Shown: positions 25,889 through 35,181, numbered from the stretch's first letter. The stretch is DNA of 64,000 bases from Oscillospiraceae bacterium (GCA_910575505.1 CAJTFK010000020.1:1-64000), one strand, 5' to 3'. Notes: a model not told the origin generated them from the letters alone. Made by a program: numbers and translations.

Positions 25889-27046
25889 TTACTCGGCAAC
25901 GGCCAGCTGTCCGTCCTCGCCGAACTTCACGGGGACGATCTGGTTCCGGGTCTTCCGGGCGATGTCGTCAATGCGCATTTTAGAGGGATAGTCGGCAATC
26001 AGCGACACCGCCACGCCCTGGCGCTTTGCCCGCCCGGTGCGTCCGATGCGGTGGACATAGTCCTGGTTTTCGTCGGGCACGTCGCAGTTGAAAACAATGT
26101 CCACATCGTCCACGTCGATGCCCCGGGCCGCCACGTCGGTGGACACGAAGACCCGCAGCTTTCCTTCCCGGAACAGATGCATCACCTGTTCCCGGCGCTT
26201 CTGAGGGATGTCCCCGTGGATGCACTCCGCGTCGATGTCCCGCATCTGCAAAAACTTGCAGATGCGCTCCGTGGAGCCCTTGGTGTTGCAGAAGACCATA
26301 CAGCGGTCAAAGCCGGTTTCGTTCAGGATGCGGGCGATGACGTCGGCCTTTTCGTTCTGGGCCACGTCCATGCGGAACTGCCTGATGTCCGGCTTGTTCT
26401 GCTCATCCTCCCGGACGGTGACCTCGGCGGCGTCCCGCTGGTAGACCCAGGCGATATCCATGACCTCCCGGGAGATGGTGGCGGAAAACAGGCCCAGGTT
26501 TTTCCGCTTGTTCATACGGTCCAGCAGCCGGGTCACATCGTGGATGAAGCCCATGTCCAGCATCCGGTCCGCCTCGTCCAGCACAACGGTCCGGGCGCTG
26601 TCCACCCGGACGGTGCGCCGCTTCATGTGGTCGCTGAGCCGCCCCGGCGTGGCAACGACAATCTGGGGGCGCTTCTTCAGAGCCTCGATCTGCTTCCCGA
26701 TGGGCTGTCCGCCGTAGAGGCACACGCTGCGGACCCCGGGGCGGAAGGCAGCGATGTCCCGGAGCTCGTCGGTAATCTGAATGGCCAGCTCCCGGGTGGG
26801 AGCCAGGATGACGGCCTGGACGGACTCGTCCTCGGGATTCGTGTGCTCAATGATGGGGATGCCGTAGGCAAAGGTCTTTCCGGTGCCGGTGGGAGCCTTG
26901 GCAATCACGTCCTGCCAGTCCATCATAGGAGGGATGCAGCCGGCCTGAACCGGGGTGGTCATCTCCAGGCCCCGGCGCTGAATGGCGCGCATGGTTTCGG
27001 GCGACAGACCCAGGCTGTCGAACCGGACGCCTTGTGTGTATTCCAT
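25889..27046 (-). CDS. DEAD-box ATP-dependent RNA helicase
   Basis: ATG at 27046 (MEYTQGVRFDSLGLSPETM) has AGAGGA upstream, giving 385 residues. Motifs in order: Q motif, Walker A KAPTGTGKT, PTRELAIQ, VATPGRL, VLDEADRMLD, SAT (FSATIS), ARGIDVDDVD and HRIGRTGRA. It lacks the long C-terminal RNA-binding extension of CshA/DbpA and ends soon after helicase motif VI. It should unwind short RNA duplexes in ribosome assembly or mRNA decay. Ribonuclease J, a possible degradosome partner, is encoded 2 kb away. Confidence 0.92.
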   Translation of the reverse strand: MEYTQGVRFDSLGLSPETMRAIQRRGLEMTTPVQAGCIPPMMDWQDVIAKAPTGTGKTFAYGIPIIEHTNPEDESVQAVILAPTRELAIQITDELRDIAAFRPGVRSVCLYGGQPIGKQIEALKKRPQIVVATPGRLSDHMKRRTVRVDSARTVVLDEADRMLDMGFIHDVTRLLDRMNKRKNLGLFSATISREVMDIAWVYQRDAAEVTVREDEQNKPDIRQFRMDVAQNEKADVIARILNETGFDRCMVFCNTKGSTERICKFLQMRDIDAECIHGDIPQKRREQVMHLFREGKLRVFVSTDVAARGIDVDDVDIVFNCDVPDENQDYVHRIGRTGRAKRQGVAVSLIADYPSKMRIDDIARKTRNQIVPVKFGEDGQLAVAE

Positions 27047-27139
27047 GGTGTATTTCCTCTTTTCATAGAGTGAAGCATATGATAAAATAAAACAGGGGTG
27101 AGCCCGGAGGGCCCCCAGGCCCCCGCAGGGCCGCAGTTC

Positions 27140-27168
27140 ATTATACAGGGAAAATGACCGCTTGTAAA
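27140..27168 (-). promoter_or_regulatory. Promoter of the DEAD-box helicase
   Basis: On the minus strand TTTACA (27163-27168) and TATAAT (27140-27145) have a 17-base spacer. The ~90-base leader contains GC-rich hairpins around 27100-27130 (GGCCCTGCGGGGGCC type), a structure common in helicase leaders. Confidence 0.75.
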
Positions 27169-27381
27169 GCGCTCCGGAGGCCTCAGAGGGGGGCTGCATT
27201 GGAATTTTCGGGAAAATATCAAACTTTAATGCGTTAAATATATGGAATTTGCCGGGTTTTGCCGAAAAACACGAAGAATTTATAGTAAAATTGTGTATTG
27301 TAGGTCCAACTTACCAGTTTTTTTATGATAAATTATAAAAAGCAAGACCGAAACGGGAAAAGTCCATAGGGGGTGTCGAAC

Positions 27382-27597
27382 GTGGATGAGATGGAGTATG
27401 TACGTATTCTGCGTGATTTGCGCGAGGACGCCGATAAGACTCAGACACAGATCGCCGAGGTGCTGGGAACCTCCCAGACCATGTATGCGCGCTATGAACG
27501 GGGGGCCAATGAGCTGCCGATTCACCATCTGATTACACTGAGCAGGTACTACGGCGTCAGCACCGATTATTTGCTGGGTCTTAGTAAAGAACGATGA
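27382..27597 (+). CDS. Small Xre-type helix-turn-helix regulator
   Basis: GTG at 27382 (MDEMEYVRILRDLREDADK) is preferred because AGGGGG lies eight bases upstream; a GTG at 27373 would touch that site. The product is 71 residues and consists only of an HTH_3 domain: QTQIAEVLGTSQTMYARYER and LITLSRYYGVSTDYLLGLS. It should bind DNA as a dimer. Targets are unknown and no phage genes are nearby. A strong terminator follows directly. Confidence 0.85.
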   Translation: MDEMEYVRILRDLREDADKTQTQIAEVLGTSQTMYARYERGANELPIHHLITLSRYYGVSTDYLLGLSKER

Positions 27598-27599
27598 AA

Positions 27600-27631
27600 C
27601 GCGGGCAGGAATTTTCCTGCCCGCGTTTTTT
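27600..27631 (+). terminator. Terminator of the Xre-type regulator
   Basis: CGCGGGCAGGA (27600-27610) pairs with TCCTGCCCGCG (27615-27625), followed by TTTTTT. Confidence 0.9.
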
Positions 27632-27640
27632 ATGCCCGGC

Positions 27641-27683
27641 AAAAGACGGAGCCGGCGGCCGGGGGGATATCCCGGCCGCCGGC
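27641..27683 (-). terminator. Terminator of the leucine-rich-repeat gene
   Basis: GCCGGCGGCCGGG (27651-27663) pairs with CCCGGCCGCCGGC (27671-27683). On the minus strand it is followed by TCCGTCTTTTG. Confidence 0.75.
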
Positions 27684-27706
27684 CTTGGCGGATGGCGCAG
27701 TCCGGG

Positions 27707-29134
27707 TCAGGCGTTGGCCAGCCGGTAGAGGAAGGTGACGATCTGGCCCCGGGTGCAGATGTTGTTGGGGGAGAAGGTGGTGGCGCTGGTGCCGGAGGTG
27801 ACACCCTTGGCCACTGCCCAGGCCACCGCGTCGGCATAATAGGAGGGGCTGGCGGGGACGTCGGTGAAGGACACGCTGGCCTTGGAGCCGTCGCCCATCA
27901 GCTCGGCCATCAGCGTCACCGCCAGGATGCGGGTGCAGGGCTGGTCCGGCGTCAGGTTCGGAATTTCCAGGAAACTGGAGAACTCCTGGCAGATAGCGCT
28001 GATGGTTTCCCGGTCGGGGTTCTCTCCCAGGCCGCGGAGGAGGAAGGTCAGGATGTGGGAGACGGTGCAGGTCTGGCCAGGGCCGAAGGTGGTGGCGGTG
28101 GTGCCCTTGGTGATGCCCTTTTCCACGGCCCAGGCGATGGCGTCCCTGTAGGGGGAATCGGCGGCCACGTCGGTGAATCCGGCAGGCGCGGAAGGAGTGG
28201 AAGGAGCGGCGGGAGCGGTGCTGTAGTGGAGGTTGACCCGGAACAGAATGTCGTTTTTGTTGCTCATCTGGATTTCCTTCCACTGGGCTTCGGTGCCGCC
28301 GTAATACACATCGCTCAGAAGGTCGCACCGCTCAAAGATGTCCGATCCAATCTTTTGGACGCTGGCGGGAATGGTGACGCTGGTCAGGTTTTTGCAGTTT
28401 GTAAATGCCCGGCTGTTGATTGTGGTGACACTGTTGGGGAGGACGAGGCTGGTGAGGCCGGTTGAGCCAAGCGCGGTGCTTCCGATGGTTTCGACGCTGT
28501 CCGGAAGCGTCAGGGCGGTGAGGCTGGTGCAGCCGCCGAAGGCCTCGCTGCTAAGGGTTTTGATGCCTTTCGAGAGGGTCACATTGGACAGGCTGGCGCA
28601 GCCATTGAAGGCCATTTGGTCAATGTATGCGGCGCTGCCGGGGATGGTAACGCTGGTCAGATTCCGGCAGCTGTTGAACATGGCGTATCCAACGTAGGGC
28701 ACGCCGGGGGAGAGGACCGCGGTGGTCAGGCTGTCGCAGCTCTCGAACACGGACATTCCAATCTCGGTGACAGTGGAGGGGACGGTGATGCTGGTCAGGC
28801 TCTCGCAGTCCCTGAATGCACTGTCTCCCAGGTAGGTGACGCCCTCCGGAATGGTGATGCCGGCCAGATTCCGGCAGTTCTGGAAGGCAGAGTCCCCGAT
28901 ATGGGTGAGACCGCTGGGGAGCGTGACGCTGGTGAGGCCCTGGCAGCTGGAGAAGGCGCTGTCCCCAATGGCGGTAACCTCATTGGGAATGACCACATCG
29001 CCGCCCTCGCCGTGGTAGGCGGTCAATACGCCGTTGTTGATGGCGAAGTCGCTGAGGGCAGAGGCGGTGGGAGGGGGGAGCAGGCCCAGACACAGCGTTA
29101 GGACCAGTGCAAGGGACAACCAGTGTTTCTTCAT
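27707..29134 (-). CDS. Secreted BspA-type leucine-rich-repeat protein with SLH domains
   Basis: ATG at 29134 (MKKHWLSLALVLTLCLGLL) with GAGG upstream; 475 residues. A signal peptide ends near TASA. Residues ~55-295 are about ten LRR_5 repeats of ~23 residues with the pattern IGDSAFxxCxxLTSVTLPxG. After a TAPAAPSTPSAPAG linker come S-layer homology segments, FTDVAADSPYRDAIAWAVEK and FTDVPASPSYYADAVAWAVA. SLH domains hold proteins to pyruvylated wall polymers, so this is a cell-surface protein, probably for adhesion or protein binding. Monocistronic. Confidence 0.9.
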   Translation of the reverse strand: MKKHWLSLALVLTLCLGLLPPPTASALSDFAINNGVLTAYHGEGGDVVIPNEVTAIGDSAFSSCQGLTSVTLPSGLTHIGDSAFQNCRNLAGITIPEGVTYLGDSAFRDCESLTSITVPSTVTEIGMSVFESCDSLTTAVLSPGVPYVGYAMFNSCRNLTSVTIPGSAAYIDQMAFNGCASLSNVTLSKGIKTLSSEAFGGCTSLTALTLPDSVETIGSTALGSTGLTSLVLPNSVTTINSRAFTNCKNLTSVTIPASVQKIGSDIFERCDLLSDVYYGGTEAQWKEIQMSNKNDILFRVNLHYSTAPAAPSTPSAPAGFTDVAADSPYRDAIAWAVEKGITKGTTATTFGPGQTCTVSHILTFLLRGLGENPDRETISAICQEFSSFLEIPNLTPDQPCTRILAVTLMAELMGDGSKASVSFTDVPASPSYYADAVAWAVAKGVTSGTSATTFSPNNICTRGQIVTFLYRLANA

Positions 29135-29365
29135 GTCGTTTTCCTCTTTTCTCTGATTTTTGGATATAAAAAGCCCGCCTCGCCCCGCCAAAGGAAGAGT
29201 GAAACGCGCCTGTTCCCAAGATATGCTTGATTATACCAAGAATCCTCTAAAGATGCAACAGCTTTCTGAGACCTGGGCTGGCCATCCCCCGGCCTCCAGG
29301 CCCTTGGCGGCTGATAGCCGCCCCTACAGGAAATACCGCGAAAGGGAGAGTCCTTTGCGGAAGGT

Positions 29366-29396
29366 AAAAAGAGGCCCCGCCGTTTCCGGCGGAGCC
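29366..29396 (-). terminator. Terminator of ribonuclease J gene
   Basis: On the minus strand GGCTCCGCCG pairs with CGGCGGGGCC (29387-29396 with 29373-29382, one mismatch), loop of four, then TCTTTTT. Confidence 0.85.
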
Positions 29397-29409
29397 CCCT
29401 GCACAATCC

Positions 29410-31068
29410 TCACAGCCTCGTCACAACGGGAATAACCATGGGGCTGCGGCGGGTGGTTTTGTAAAGGTAGCTGCTGACGGCGGACTTCACCGTGCCCCGG
29501 AGCTCGCCGTCGTCCCGGGCCCGGCGGCGGGATACGGATTCCGCCGCGTCCAGGGCCACTCCCTGGAGCTCCTTCATCAGGTCCCCGGACTCCTTTACAT
29601 AGATGAAGCCCCGGGTGATGATCTCCGGCTCGCTGAGGAGACCGCCGTCGTGGGCGGAGATGGGCAGAACCACCACCACCATGCCGTCCTCGGCCAGACG
29701 CTTGCGGTCCCGCATGACCACGGCGCCCACGTCTCCCACGCCGGAGCCGTCCACATACACCTCGCCGGCGGGGACGGAGCCCCCCAGCTTCAGGGTCTTG
29801 GGCATGATCTCAATGACGGAGCCGTTTTCCGCGATGGCAATGTGATTCCGGTCCAGACCCATCTGCTGCGCCAGCTTGCTGTGAATCTGGAGCATCCTCT
29901 GTTCACCGTGAAGGGGAATGAAGAAGCGGGGCTTTGTCAGGGCGTGGATGATTTTCAGCTCCTCCTGACAGGCGTGTCCGGAGACGTGAAGCATGTCGGC
30001 CTTGTCATAGACCACATGAACGCCCTTGCGGAACAGCTCATTGATGACGCGGCTCACCGTCACCTCGTTTCCGGGGATGGCGGAGGCGGAGATGATGACC
30101 TTGTCCCCGGGGCCCACCTCCACCTGCTTGTGGGTGGAGAAGGCCATGCGGTAGAGGGCGCTCATCTCCTCGCCCTGGGAGCCTGTGGTGACAATGACCT
30201 GCCTGTTTTTGGGCAGACCCTTGATTTTGCTGATATCCATGAGGGTGTTTTTGGGCACCTTCATATAGCCCAGCTCGGTGGAGACCTTCATGATGTTCTC
30301 CATGGACCGGCCCGTCACGGCCACCTTCCGCCCGCAGGCGGCGGCGGCGTCCAGCACCTGCTGGATACGGTGGACGTTGGAGGCAAAGGTGGTGACGATG
30401 ATGCGCTCGTCGCAGCCTTGGAACTGGCGCTGGAAGGTCTGGCCCACCATGCGCTCGCTCATGGTGTAGCCGGGGCGCTCCACGTTGGTGGAGTCGGCGC
30501 ACAGCGCCAGAACGCCCTGCTTGCCCAGCTCGCCCAGCCGGGCCAGGTCAATCACCTCTCCGTCGATGGGCGTGGAGTCAATTTTGAAGTCGCCTGTGTG
30601 GACCACGGTGCCCATGTGGGTGTGGATGGCAAAGGCGACGGAGTCGGCAATGGAGTGATTCACATGGATGAACTCCACGGTGAACTTGCCGGCCCGGACA
30701 GATTTGCCCGGCTCCACGGTGATGAGCTTGGTGCTCTTTGCAAGGCCGTGCTCCTCCAGCTTGAGCTGAATGAGACCGGCTGTGAAACGGGTGCAGTAGA
30801 GAGGCATGTTCACCTGCTTGAGGACGTAGGGAATGGCTCCCACGTGGTCCTCGTGGCCGTGGGTGATGAAGAGTCCCCGGATGCGGGCGCGGTTTTTAAT
30901 CAGGTAGGTCACATCGGGGATGATGCAGTCGATGCCGTACAGGTCTTCGTCGGGGAAGGCCATGCCGCAGTCCACCACGATGATTTCCCCGCCGTACTCA
31001 TAGGCGGTCATGTTTTTACCAATCTCATTGAGACCGCCCAGGGGAATGATTTTCAGTTTTTCTGCCAT
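29410..31068 (-). CDS. rnj: Ribonuclease J
   Basis: ATG at 31068 (MAEKLKIIPLGGLNEIGKNM) with AGGAG eleven bases upstream; 552 residues. The metallo-beta-lactamase/beta-CASP signature is complete: FITHGHEDHVGAIPYVL, VHTGDFKIDSTP, ADSTNVERPG, ATGSQGE-like TTGSQGEEMSALYRMAF, SGHACQEELK and FIPLHGEQRML. The C-terminal domain has YVDGSGVGDVGAVVMRDRK. The enzyme is a 5'-3' exo- and endoribonuclease in mRNA turnover and rRNA maturation. Only one copy (J1/J2 not distinguishable) is in the window. Confidence 0.94.
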   Translation of the reverse strand: MAEKLKIIPLGGLNEIGKNMTAYEYGGEIIVVDCGMAFPDEDLYGIDCIIPDVTYLIKNRARIRGLFITHGHEDHVGAIPYVLKQVNMPLYCTRFTAGLIQLKLEEHGLAKSTKLITVEPGKSVRAGKFTVEFIHVNHSIADSVAFAIHTHMGTVVHTGDFKIDSTPIDGEVIDLARLGELGKQGVLALCADSTNVERPGYTMSERMVGQTFQRQFQGCDERIIVTTFASNVHRIQQVLDAAAACGRKVAVTGRSMENIMKVSTELGYMKVPKNTLMDISKIKGLPKNRQVIVTTGSQGEEMSALYRMAFSTHKQVEVGPGDKVIISASAIPGNEVTVSRVINELFRKGVHVVYDKADMLHVSGHACQEELKIIHALTKPRFFIPLHGEQRMLQIHSKLAQQMGLDRNHIAIAENGSVIEIMPKTLKLGGSVPAGEVYVDGSGVGDVGAVVMRDRKRLAEDGMVVVVLPISAHDGGLLSEPEIITRGFIYVKESGDLMKELQGVALDAAESVSRRRARDDGELRGTVKSAVSSYLYKTTRRSPMVIPVVTRL

Positions 31069-31548
31069 AGATAATAAAACTCCTATTCTGTTCAAGATGT
31101 ACCGGCGGAAGTCTTTCTGTATGTACAGCCCCTGTCCGGCTTCCCGGCATTTCCCGGGCCGGCGGCGGAAAAATCCCCTGCCGGCCGGGCTTTTCAGGCT
31201 GCGGACACAGGCTTGTATACGGAAACGGAGACGTGTGGACGGAAAAAAGAGCGCACGCAAAGAAGAGACGCCCGCTGTCTGCCTGGCCCCGTTTCGCCCG
31301 GCAGACGTTTGGCTGCGTCACGCGGATCAACCGTATCCGTATTGTGAAAGACAGTCCGTCATTTATTTGACCGCAGGGGGAAACGCGCCCCGCAGCGGAA
31401 AAATACAAAAAAAGAAATGAATCATAGAGAAGAACGGGAAGCCGGGCGGTCCGGAGACAAAAAACCGGACGAAAAAGGAGGCTCCCGTCTGAAAAAAAGG
31501 GGATCCGTCTGCAATCAGAGACAGTCCATCCCCTATGAAGCACGATAT
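31069..31548 (-). promoter_or_regulatory. Long leader of the ribonuclease J gene
   Basis: About 470 bases separate the promoter at 31549-31577 from the start codon, with no convincing gene on either strand. The promoter-proximal part holds a terminator-like hairpin (31499-31533). A second stem, GTCCGG/CCGGAC, lies around 31450-31471 with a T-run in its loop on the minus strand. The rest is AT/GC mixed sequence without recognisable structure. Confidence 0.4.
31492..31541 (-). ncRNA. Candidate ~50-base attenuated transcript or small RNA in the rnj leader
   Basis: A promoter start near 31541 is followed on the minus strand by GGGGAT (31528-31533), inner GTCT/AGAC pairs and ATCCCC (31499-31504), then seven T residues (31492-31498). 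That is a complete intrinsic terminator ending a transcript of only ~50 bases, far ahead of the rnj start codon. It could be an attenuator of rnj or an independent small RNA. Confidence 0.45.
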
Positions 31549-31577
31549 AGTATAGCACAGAAATTTGAGTTTGTATA
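31549..31577 (-). promoter_or_regulatory. Promoter upstream of rnj
   Basis: On the minus strand TATACA (31572-31577) and TATACT (31549-31554) are 17 bases apart in an AT-rich stretch. Confidence 0.6.
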
Positions 31578-31665
31578 CATCTATTTTTTCGAATTGGGAA
31601 AAGTTTCCTGGTTTTTCCTTCGCCCGGCAGACGGCGGGGCAACGGCGCGGAGCTTCTGAACCTGA

Positions 31666-31697
31666 CCGGCGGGACCTCCTGTGGGAGGCCCCGCCGG
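31666..31697 (-). terminator. Terminator after the MBL-fold hydrolase
   Basis: CCGGCGGGACCTCC (31666-31679) pairs with GGAGGCCCCGCCGG (31684-31697), one mismatch, four bases after the stop. The minus-strand U-run is poor. Confidence 0.6.
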
Positions 31698-31701
31698 TTG
31701 A

Positions 31702-32688
31702 TTATGTCAGATAGCGCGCAGTGAGGCTGCCTCCGGCTCCAATCGAAAAGACAAGGGCCCGGTGAGGGGGCAGAGCGAGGCCGGGAAGCTGGGGACAGTC
31801 GGAGAACCATAGGGACGTGCCGCTGTCACGAAGCTCCTGGAGCAGCGCCGGGGCGGCGCTGTGGTAGCGCCGGTCGCTGGAGGCGCAGCAGACGGCGTGC
31901 CTGGGGCGGACGGCGCGGATCAGGGCGGCGTCCGCTCCGTCCCTCTGTCCGTGGTGCCCGACCTTGAAGAGGTCCGCGGCAAGGTCCTCCCGGGCAATCC
32001 CGCCGTAACCCAGGCGGTTGGCGTCCCCCGGCAGAAGGATGCGGGAGCCCCGGAAATCCAGAAGCAGGACGGCGCTGTAGTTGTTCATGGCCCCGTCCAG
32101 GGCGGTGAGTCTCCGGCGGAACACCTCCGGGCTGCAGGGCCGGTACAGGGCCTTGTAGCCCTCTGCCAGCTCCTCCGAGCCGGTCCGGGACGGACCCAGA
32201 CAGCGGATGGTCAGGCCGGGACAGGGCCGGGCCTCCCAGCCGGCGGAGAGGGTACGCAGAACGCCGCCCCCGGCCTCCACCCGGCCGCAGAGGGTCCGGT
32301 AATCATTGATGGACTGAAGAAATTTCCGCTGGGAGGCGTCGGCCTCCGGCAGAGGCGGCAGAGGGCGGAGAGACCGGTGAAGGTCCGCCGGCAGAGTCTG
32401 CCAGAGCTCCCCGGGAACCCACCGGTCCAGCAGGGGGAGGAGCCCGCAGAGATGATCCTCATGGATGTGGGTGGCGGTGATGACGTCGATGCGGTCCAGC
32501 TCCCGGCCGGCCAGATAGTCCGCCAGGGGGACGCGGCCTGTGGAGCGGTCCCGGTATTCCTCCGCCTCGCCGCTGCCGCCGTCGATAACCATGACGAAGA
32601 CGCCGCCGGGCCGGGCCGGGTCCGGGCACTCCAGCACAATGGCCTCGCCGTAGCCCACGTTTACAAAGGTCAGCTTCATATCTTCCAT
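31702..32688 (-). CDS. MBL-fold hydrolase related to the ComEC C-terminal domain
   Basis: The product is 328 residues without a signal peptide. It begins MKLTFVNVGYGEAIVLE, has the metal-binding ATHIHEDHLCG, a later LLPGDANRLGYGG and FKVGHHGQRDGAD, and ends with CCASSDRRYHSAAPALLQEL. These are the blocks of ComEC-like metallo-beta-lactamase hydrolases, here without the membrane competence domain. It follows the sugar permease gene by four bases and is the last gene of that operon. What it hydrolyses is unknown. Confidence 0.78.
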   Translation of the reverse strand: MEDMKLTFVNVGYGEAIVLECPDPARPGGVFVMVIDGGSGEAEEYRDRSTGRVPLADYLAGRELDRIDVITATHIHEDHLCGLLPLLDRWVPGELWQTLPADLHRSLRPLPPLPEADASQRKFLQSINDYRTLCGRVEAGGGVLRTLSAGWEARPCPGLTIRCLGPSRTGSEELAEGYKALYRPCSPEVFRRRLTALDGAMNNYSAVLLLDFRGSRILLPGDANRLGYGGIAREDLAADLFKVGHHGQRDGADAALIRAVRPRHAVCCASSDRRYHSAAPALLQELRDSGTSLWFSDCPQLPGLALPPHRALVFSIGAGGSLTARYLT

Positions 32689-32692
32689 CGGC

Positions 32693-33592
32693 TCAGCCCA
32701 TCGCCCGTTTGATATAGAGGCTGGAGAGGAGCAGCACCAGGATGGTCATGACAATGGCGCCTGCGCTGCCAAATCCGAAATCCAGCGATTTGATGCCGTA
32801 ATTATAGAGGTACTGCGTAATGGTGGAGGTGGTGTTGGCCGGTCCGCCGCCGGTGAGGAGGTTTACCTTGTCGAAGAGGCGGAAGCTGTCGATGGTGCGC
32901 AGCAGGGCGCACAGGGCCAGACTGTTTTTGATGTTGGGGATGGTGACGTAAAAGAGGGATTTCACCGCGTTGGCCCCATCAATCCGGGCGGCCTCATACT
33001 GGGCCTGAGGCACGGACTGAAGGGCGGCGTAGAGCAGGAGAAAGACAAAGGGGGCGCTCTGCCAGATGTCAATCAGAAGCAGCATCCCAAAGGCGGTGCG
33101 CATGTCGGAGAACCAGTTGAACACCGGCAGATTCAGCGCCGTCAGGGCCTGGTTGACGATGCCGTAGTTGGGGGAGAGCATCATCCGCCAGCTCAGGGCC
33201 ACCGTCACCGTGGGCAGCAGATAGGGAAGCAGCAAGAGGGTCCGCATGGTTTTCTGTCCCCGGGTCAGACTGTTCACCAGCAGCGCCATGGCAAAGCCGA
33301 TGAGCATTTCAAAGATCACGGCCAGGATGGTGAACTTGACGGTGTTGAAAATGGCCTGGCGGAAATAGGCGTCCCTGAGCAGCTTTGTGTAATTCCCAAG
33401 GGCGATGAAGGAGGCGGGCTTTTGGAGATTCCGCAGAAGGTTGTAGTCCGTGAAGCTGTAAAAAAGAGTGAACAGCAGGGGATAGGCCGTCATGACCAGC
33501 AGCACCGCCAGGGTGGGGCTGATCATTTTCATGCCGAAGCGTCTGGTGGAGCCGCCGGCGGCATGGGGGTTCGCGATTTGATTTTTTTTCAT
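32693..33592 (-). CDS. Sugar ABC transporter permease, MalF/UgpA type
   Basis: ATG at 33592 (MKKNQIANPHAAGGSTRRF) with GAGG upstream; 300 residues and six membrane helices. The cytoplasmic coupling loop reads EAARIDGANAVKSLFYVTIP, the EAA motif of carbohydrate permeases. It pairs with the second permease at 35230-36069 to form the channel. A 305-base spacer with two hairpins separates it from the binding-protein gene. Confidence 0.9.
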   Translation of the reverse strand: MKKNQIANPHAAGGSTRRFGMKMISPTLAVLLVMTAYPLLFTLFYSFTDYNLLRNLQKPASFIALGNYTKLLRDAYFRQAIFNTVKFTILAVIFEMLIGFAMALLVNSLTRGQKTMRTLLLLPYLLPTVTVALSWRMMLSPNYGIVNQALTALNLPVFNWFSDMRTAFGMLLLIDIWQSAPFVFLLLYAALQSVPQAQYEAARIDGANAVKSLFYVTIPNIKNSLALCALLRTIDSFRLFDKVNLLTGGGPANTTSTITQYLYNYGIKSLDFGFGSAGAIVMTILVLLLSSLYIKRAMG

Positions 33593-33897
33593 AGGCGCCT
33601 CGCTTTTCAAGAGGTTGCGGCGCCGGAGAGGCGCCCCTGGGGAGACTGTCAGTGAGTGCGTTATCTCTTTTTCGGAAGCCGGAAAGGGGGATAGCTCGAA
33701 AGGCTGCGCCCGCAGGCGCGTTTCTGAGGCCAACCGCCCGCAGGGCGGCGTTCAGGCCGGAGGTCAGAGGGCCCTTTCGTTTTGAATCAATCGGTCTGCC
33801 GAAAAGATTTTTCGGCAGGCTGGGCCGGGACGCCGCGAGGGCGTCCCGGCGGGGTTCATGCTCAGCCGGCGGTCCGGCGGCCCGTTTCCGGGAATGG
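33593..33897 (-). promoter_or_regulatory. Intercistronic region with two hairpins after the binding-protein gene
   Basis: No gene is present. CTGCCGAAAA (33796-33805) pairs with TTTTCGGCAG (33809-33818), and GCCGGGACGCC (33824-33834) pairs with GGCGTCCCGGC (33840-33850). Placed right after the binding-protein stop, such stems usually stabilise its mRNA or cause partial termination so that the binding protein exceeds the downstream permease. This role is inferred. Confidence 0.55.
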
Positions 33898-35181
33898 TCA
33901 GCCCATCAGGGCCTCCAGAGCGGTCTGGGCGTCGGCAAGACCCTGGTCCACAGTCTTGACGCCGTTGACGATGTTATCCATCTCAGTGCCCAGGGTGGTG
34001 TAGAACTGGGTCCACTCGGCAATCACGGGGCGGTACATGCCGCTCTCCAGAGCCTGGCAGACCACCTCATACTGCGGATAGGCGGCCAGGACCTCGGGGT
34101 CCTGGAGGCTGGAGTACCGGCAGGGCACGCCGCCGGAGGGCACGGTGGACTTCTGGACGTCGGCGTCCATCAGATAGGCCAGGAGCTTGGCGGCCAGGTC
34201 CTTGTTCTGGCTGTTGTTGGGGATGCCGATGGTCCAGACGCCGTAAACATTGGCGTTGTAAGTCTGCGCACCGGCGGAGGCGGCCCCGTTCAGAGCGGTG
34301 TAGTCCGCGGCGGAGTCGGCGGTGGGGGTGTACCAGCCGGGCCAGCCGATGCCCATGGTGCCTGCGCCGGTGTCCACGGAGGCAATGAGGTCATCCTTGA
34401 CCTGGGCCTCGCCGGTGGCGATGAGCTTCAGATAGTATTCCATGGCGGCCTTGAATTCGGGGGTATTGACAGTGGGCTTGTTGGCGTCGTCGATGACCCA
34501 GCCGCCGAAGGACAGCAGGATGGGCAGGAAGTCCACCACCAGGTTGTTCGGATTGTCGCCCCGGTAAATGAAGCCCTTCTTGCCGGCGGCCTGGGCGCTC
34601 TCGCAGATGGCCAGCAGGTCGTCCAGGCTCTGGATTTGGCCGGCGGTGTAGCCGGCGTTGGACACGTTTTCCTTGTTGTACATCAGCACCGTGACGTTGC
34701 CGTAGTAGGGCGCCAGATACAGCTGGCCGTCCACATAGCAGATGGCTGTGGTGGCGGGAATGATGTCCTCGTCCAGGGCATAGCCCAGGTCGCCCAGATT
34801 GGCCAGCACGCCGCTTTCGGTAAACTCGGCCATCCAGGAGCCGTCCACCATGCACAGATCATAGGTGCCGGCGCTGTTGATGGCGTCCAGGGCGATGCCG
34901 GAATACAGGTCGGACTCAGAAAGCTCCTGCACCTCGCAGGTGACATTGTTCTCGGACTCAAAGGCGGGGAGACATTCCTTGATGACGTCGGCGTAAGTGC
35001 CGGCCCGCAGAATCAGGGTCAGCTTGGCGGGAGCGGCGGAGCTGCCGGAATCTCCGGAACCGCCGGCTGTGCCGGAGCTGCCGGAATCTCCGGAGGCGCC
35101 GGAGCCGCCGGAGGTCCCGCCGCAGGCTGCAAGAGACAGGACCAGAGCCAGGGACAGTATCAGCGCACATAGCTTCTTCAT
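33898..35181 (-). CDS. Extracellular sugar-binding lipoprotein of an ABC transporter
   Basis: ATG at 35181 (MKKLCALILSLALVLSLAAC) with AGGAGG upstream; 427 residues. The signal peptide ends in the lipobox LAAC, followed by a glycine/serine linker (GGTSGGSGASGDSGSS). The body is a family 1 solute-binding fold with ALDAINSAGTYDLCMVDGSW, YNKENVSNAGYTAGQIQSLD and GTMGIGWPGWYTP. It delivers an unidentified carbohydrate to the flanking permeases. Confidence 0.9.
   Translation of the reverse strand: MKKLCALILSLALVLSLAACGGTSGGSGASGDSGSSGTAGGSGDSGSSAAPAKLTLILRAGTYADVIKECLPAFESENNVTCEVQELSESDLYSGIALDAINSAGTYDLCMVDGSWMAEFTESGVLANLGDLGYALDEDIIPATTAICYVDGQLYLAPYYGNVTVLMYNKENVSNAGYTAGQIQSLDDLLAICESAQAAGKKGFIYRGDNPNNLVVDFLPILLSFGGWVIDDANKPTVNTPEFKAAMEYYLKLIATGEAQVKDDLIASVDTGAGTMGIGWPGWYTPTADSAADYTALNGAASAGAQTYNANVYGVWTIGIPNNSQNKDLAAKLLAYLMDADVQKSTVPSGGVPCRYSSLQDPEVLAAYPQYEVVCQALESGMYRPVIAEWTQFYTTLGTEMDNIVNGVKTVDQGLADAQTALEALMG

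Noticed and set aside
31025..31810. Long minus-strand frame spanning the rnj leader
   Set aside because: It overlaps rnj and the MBL gene terminator, has biased composition and contains the promoter and terminator of rnj.
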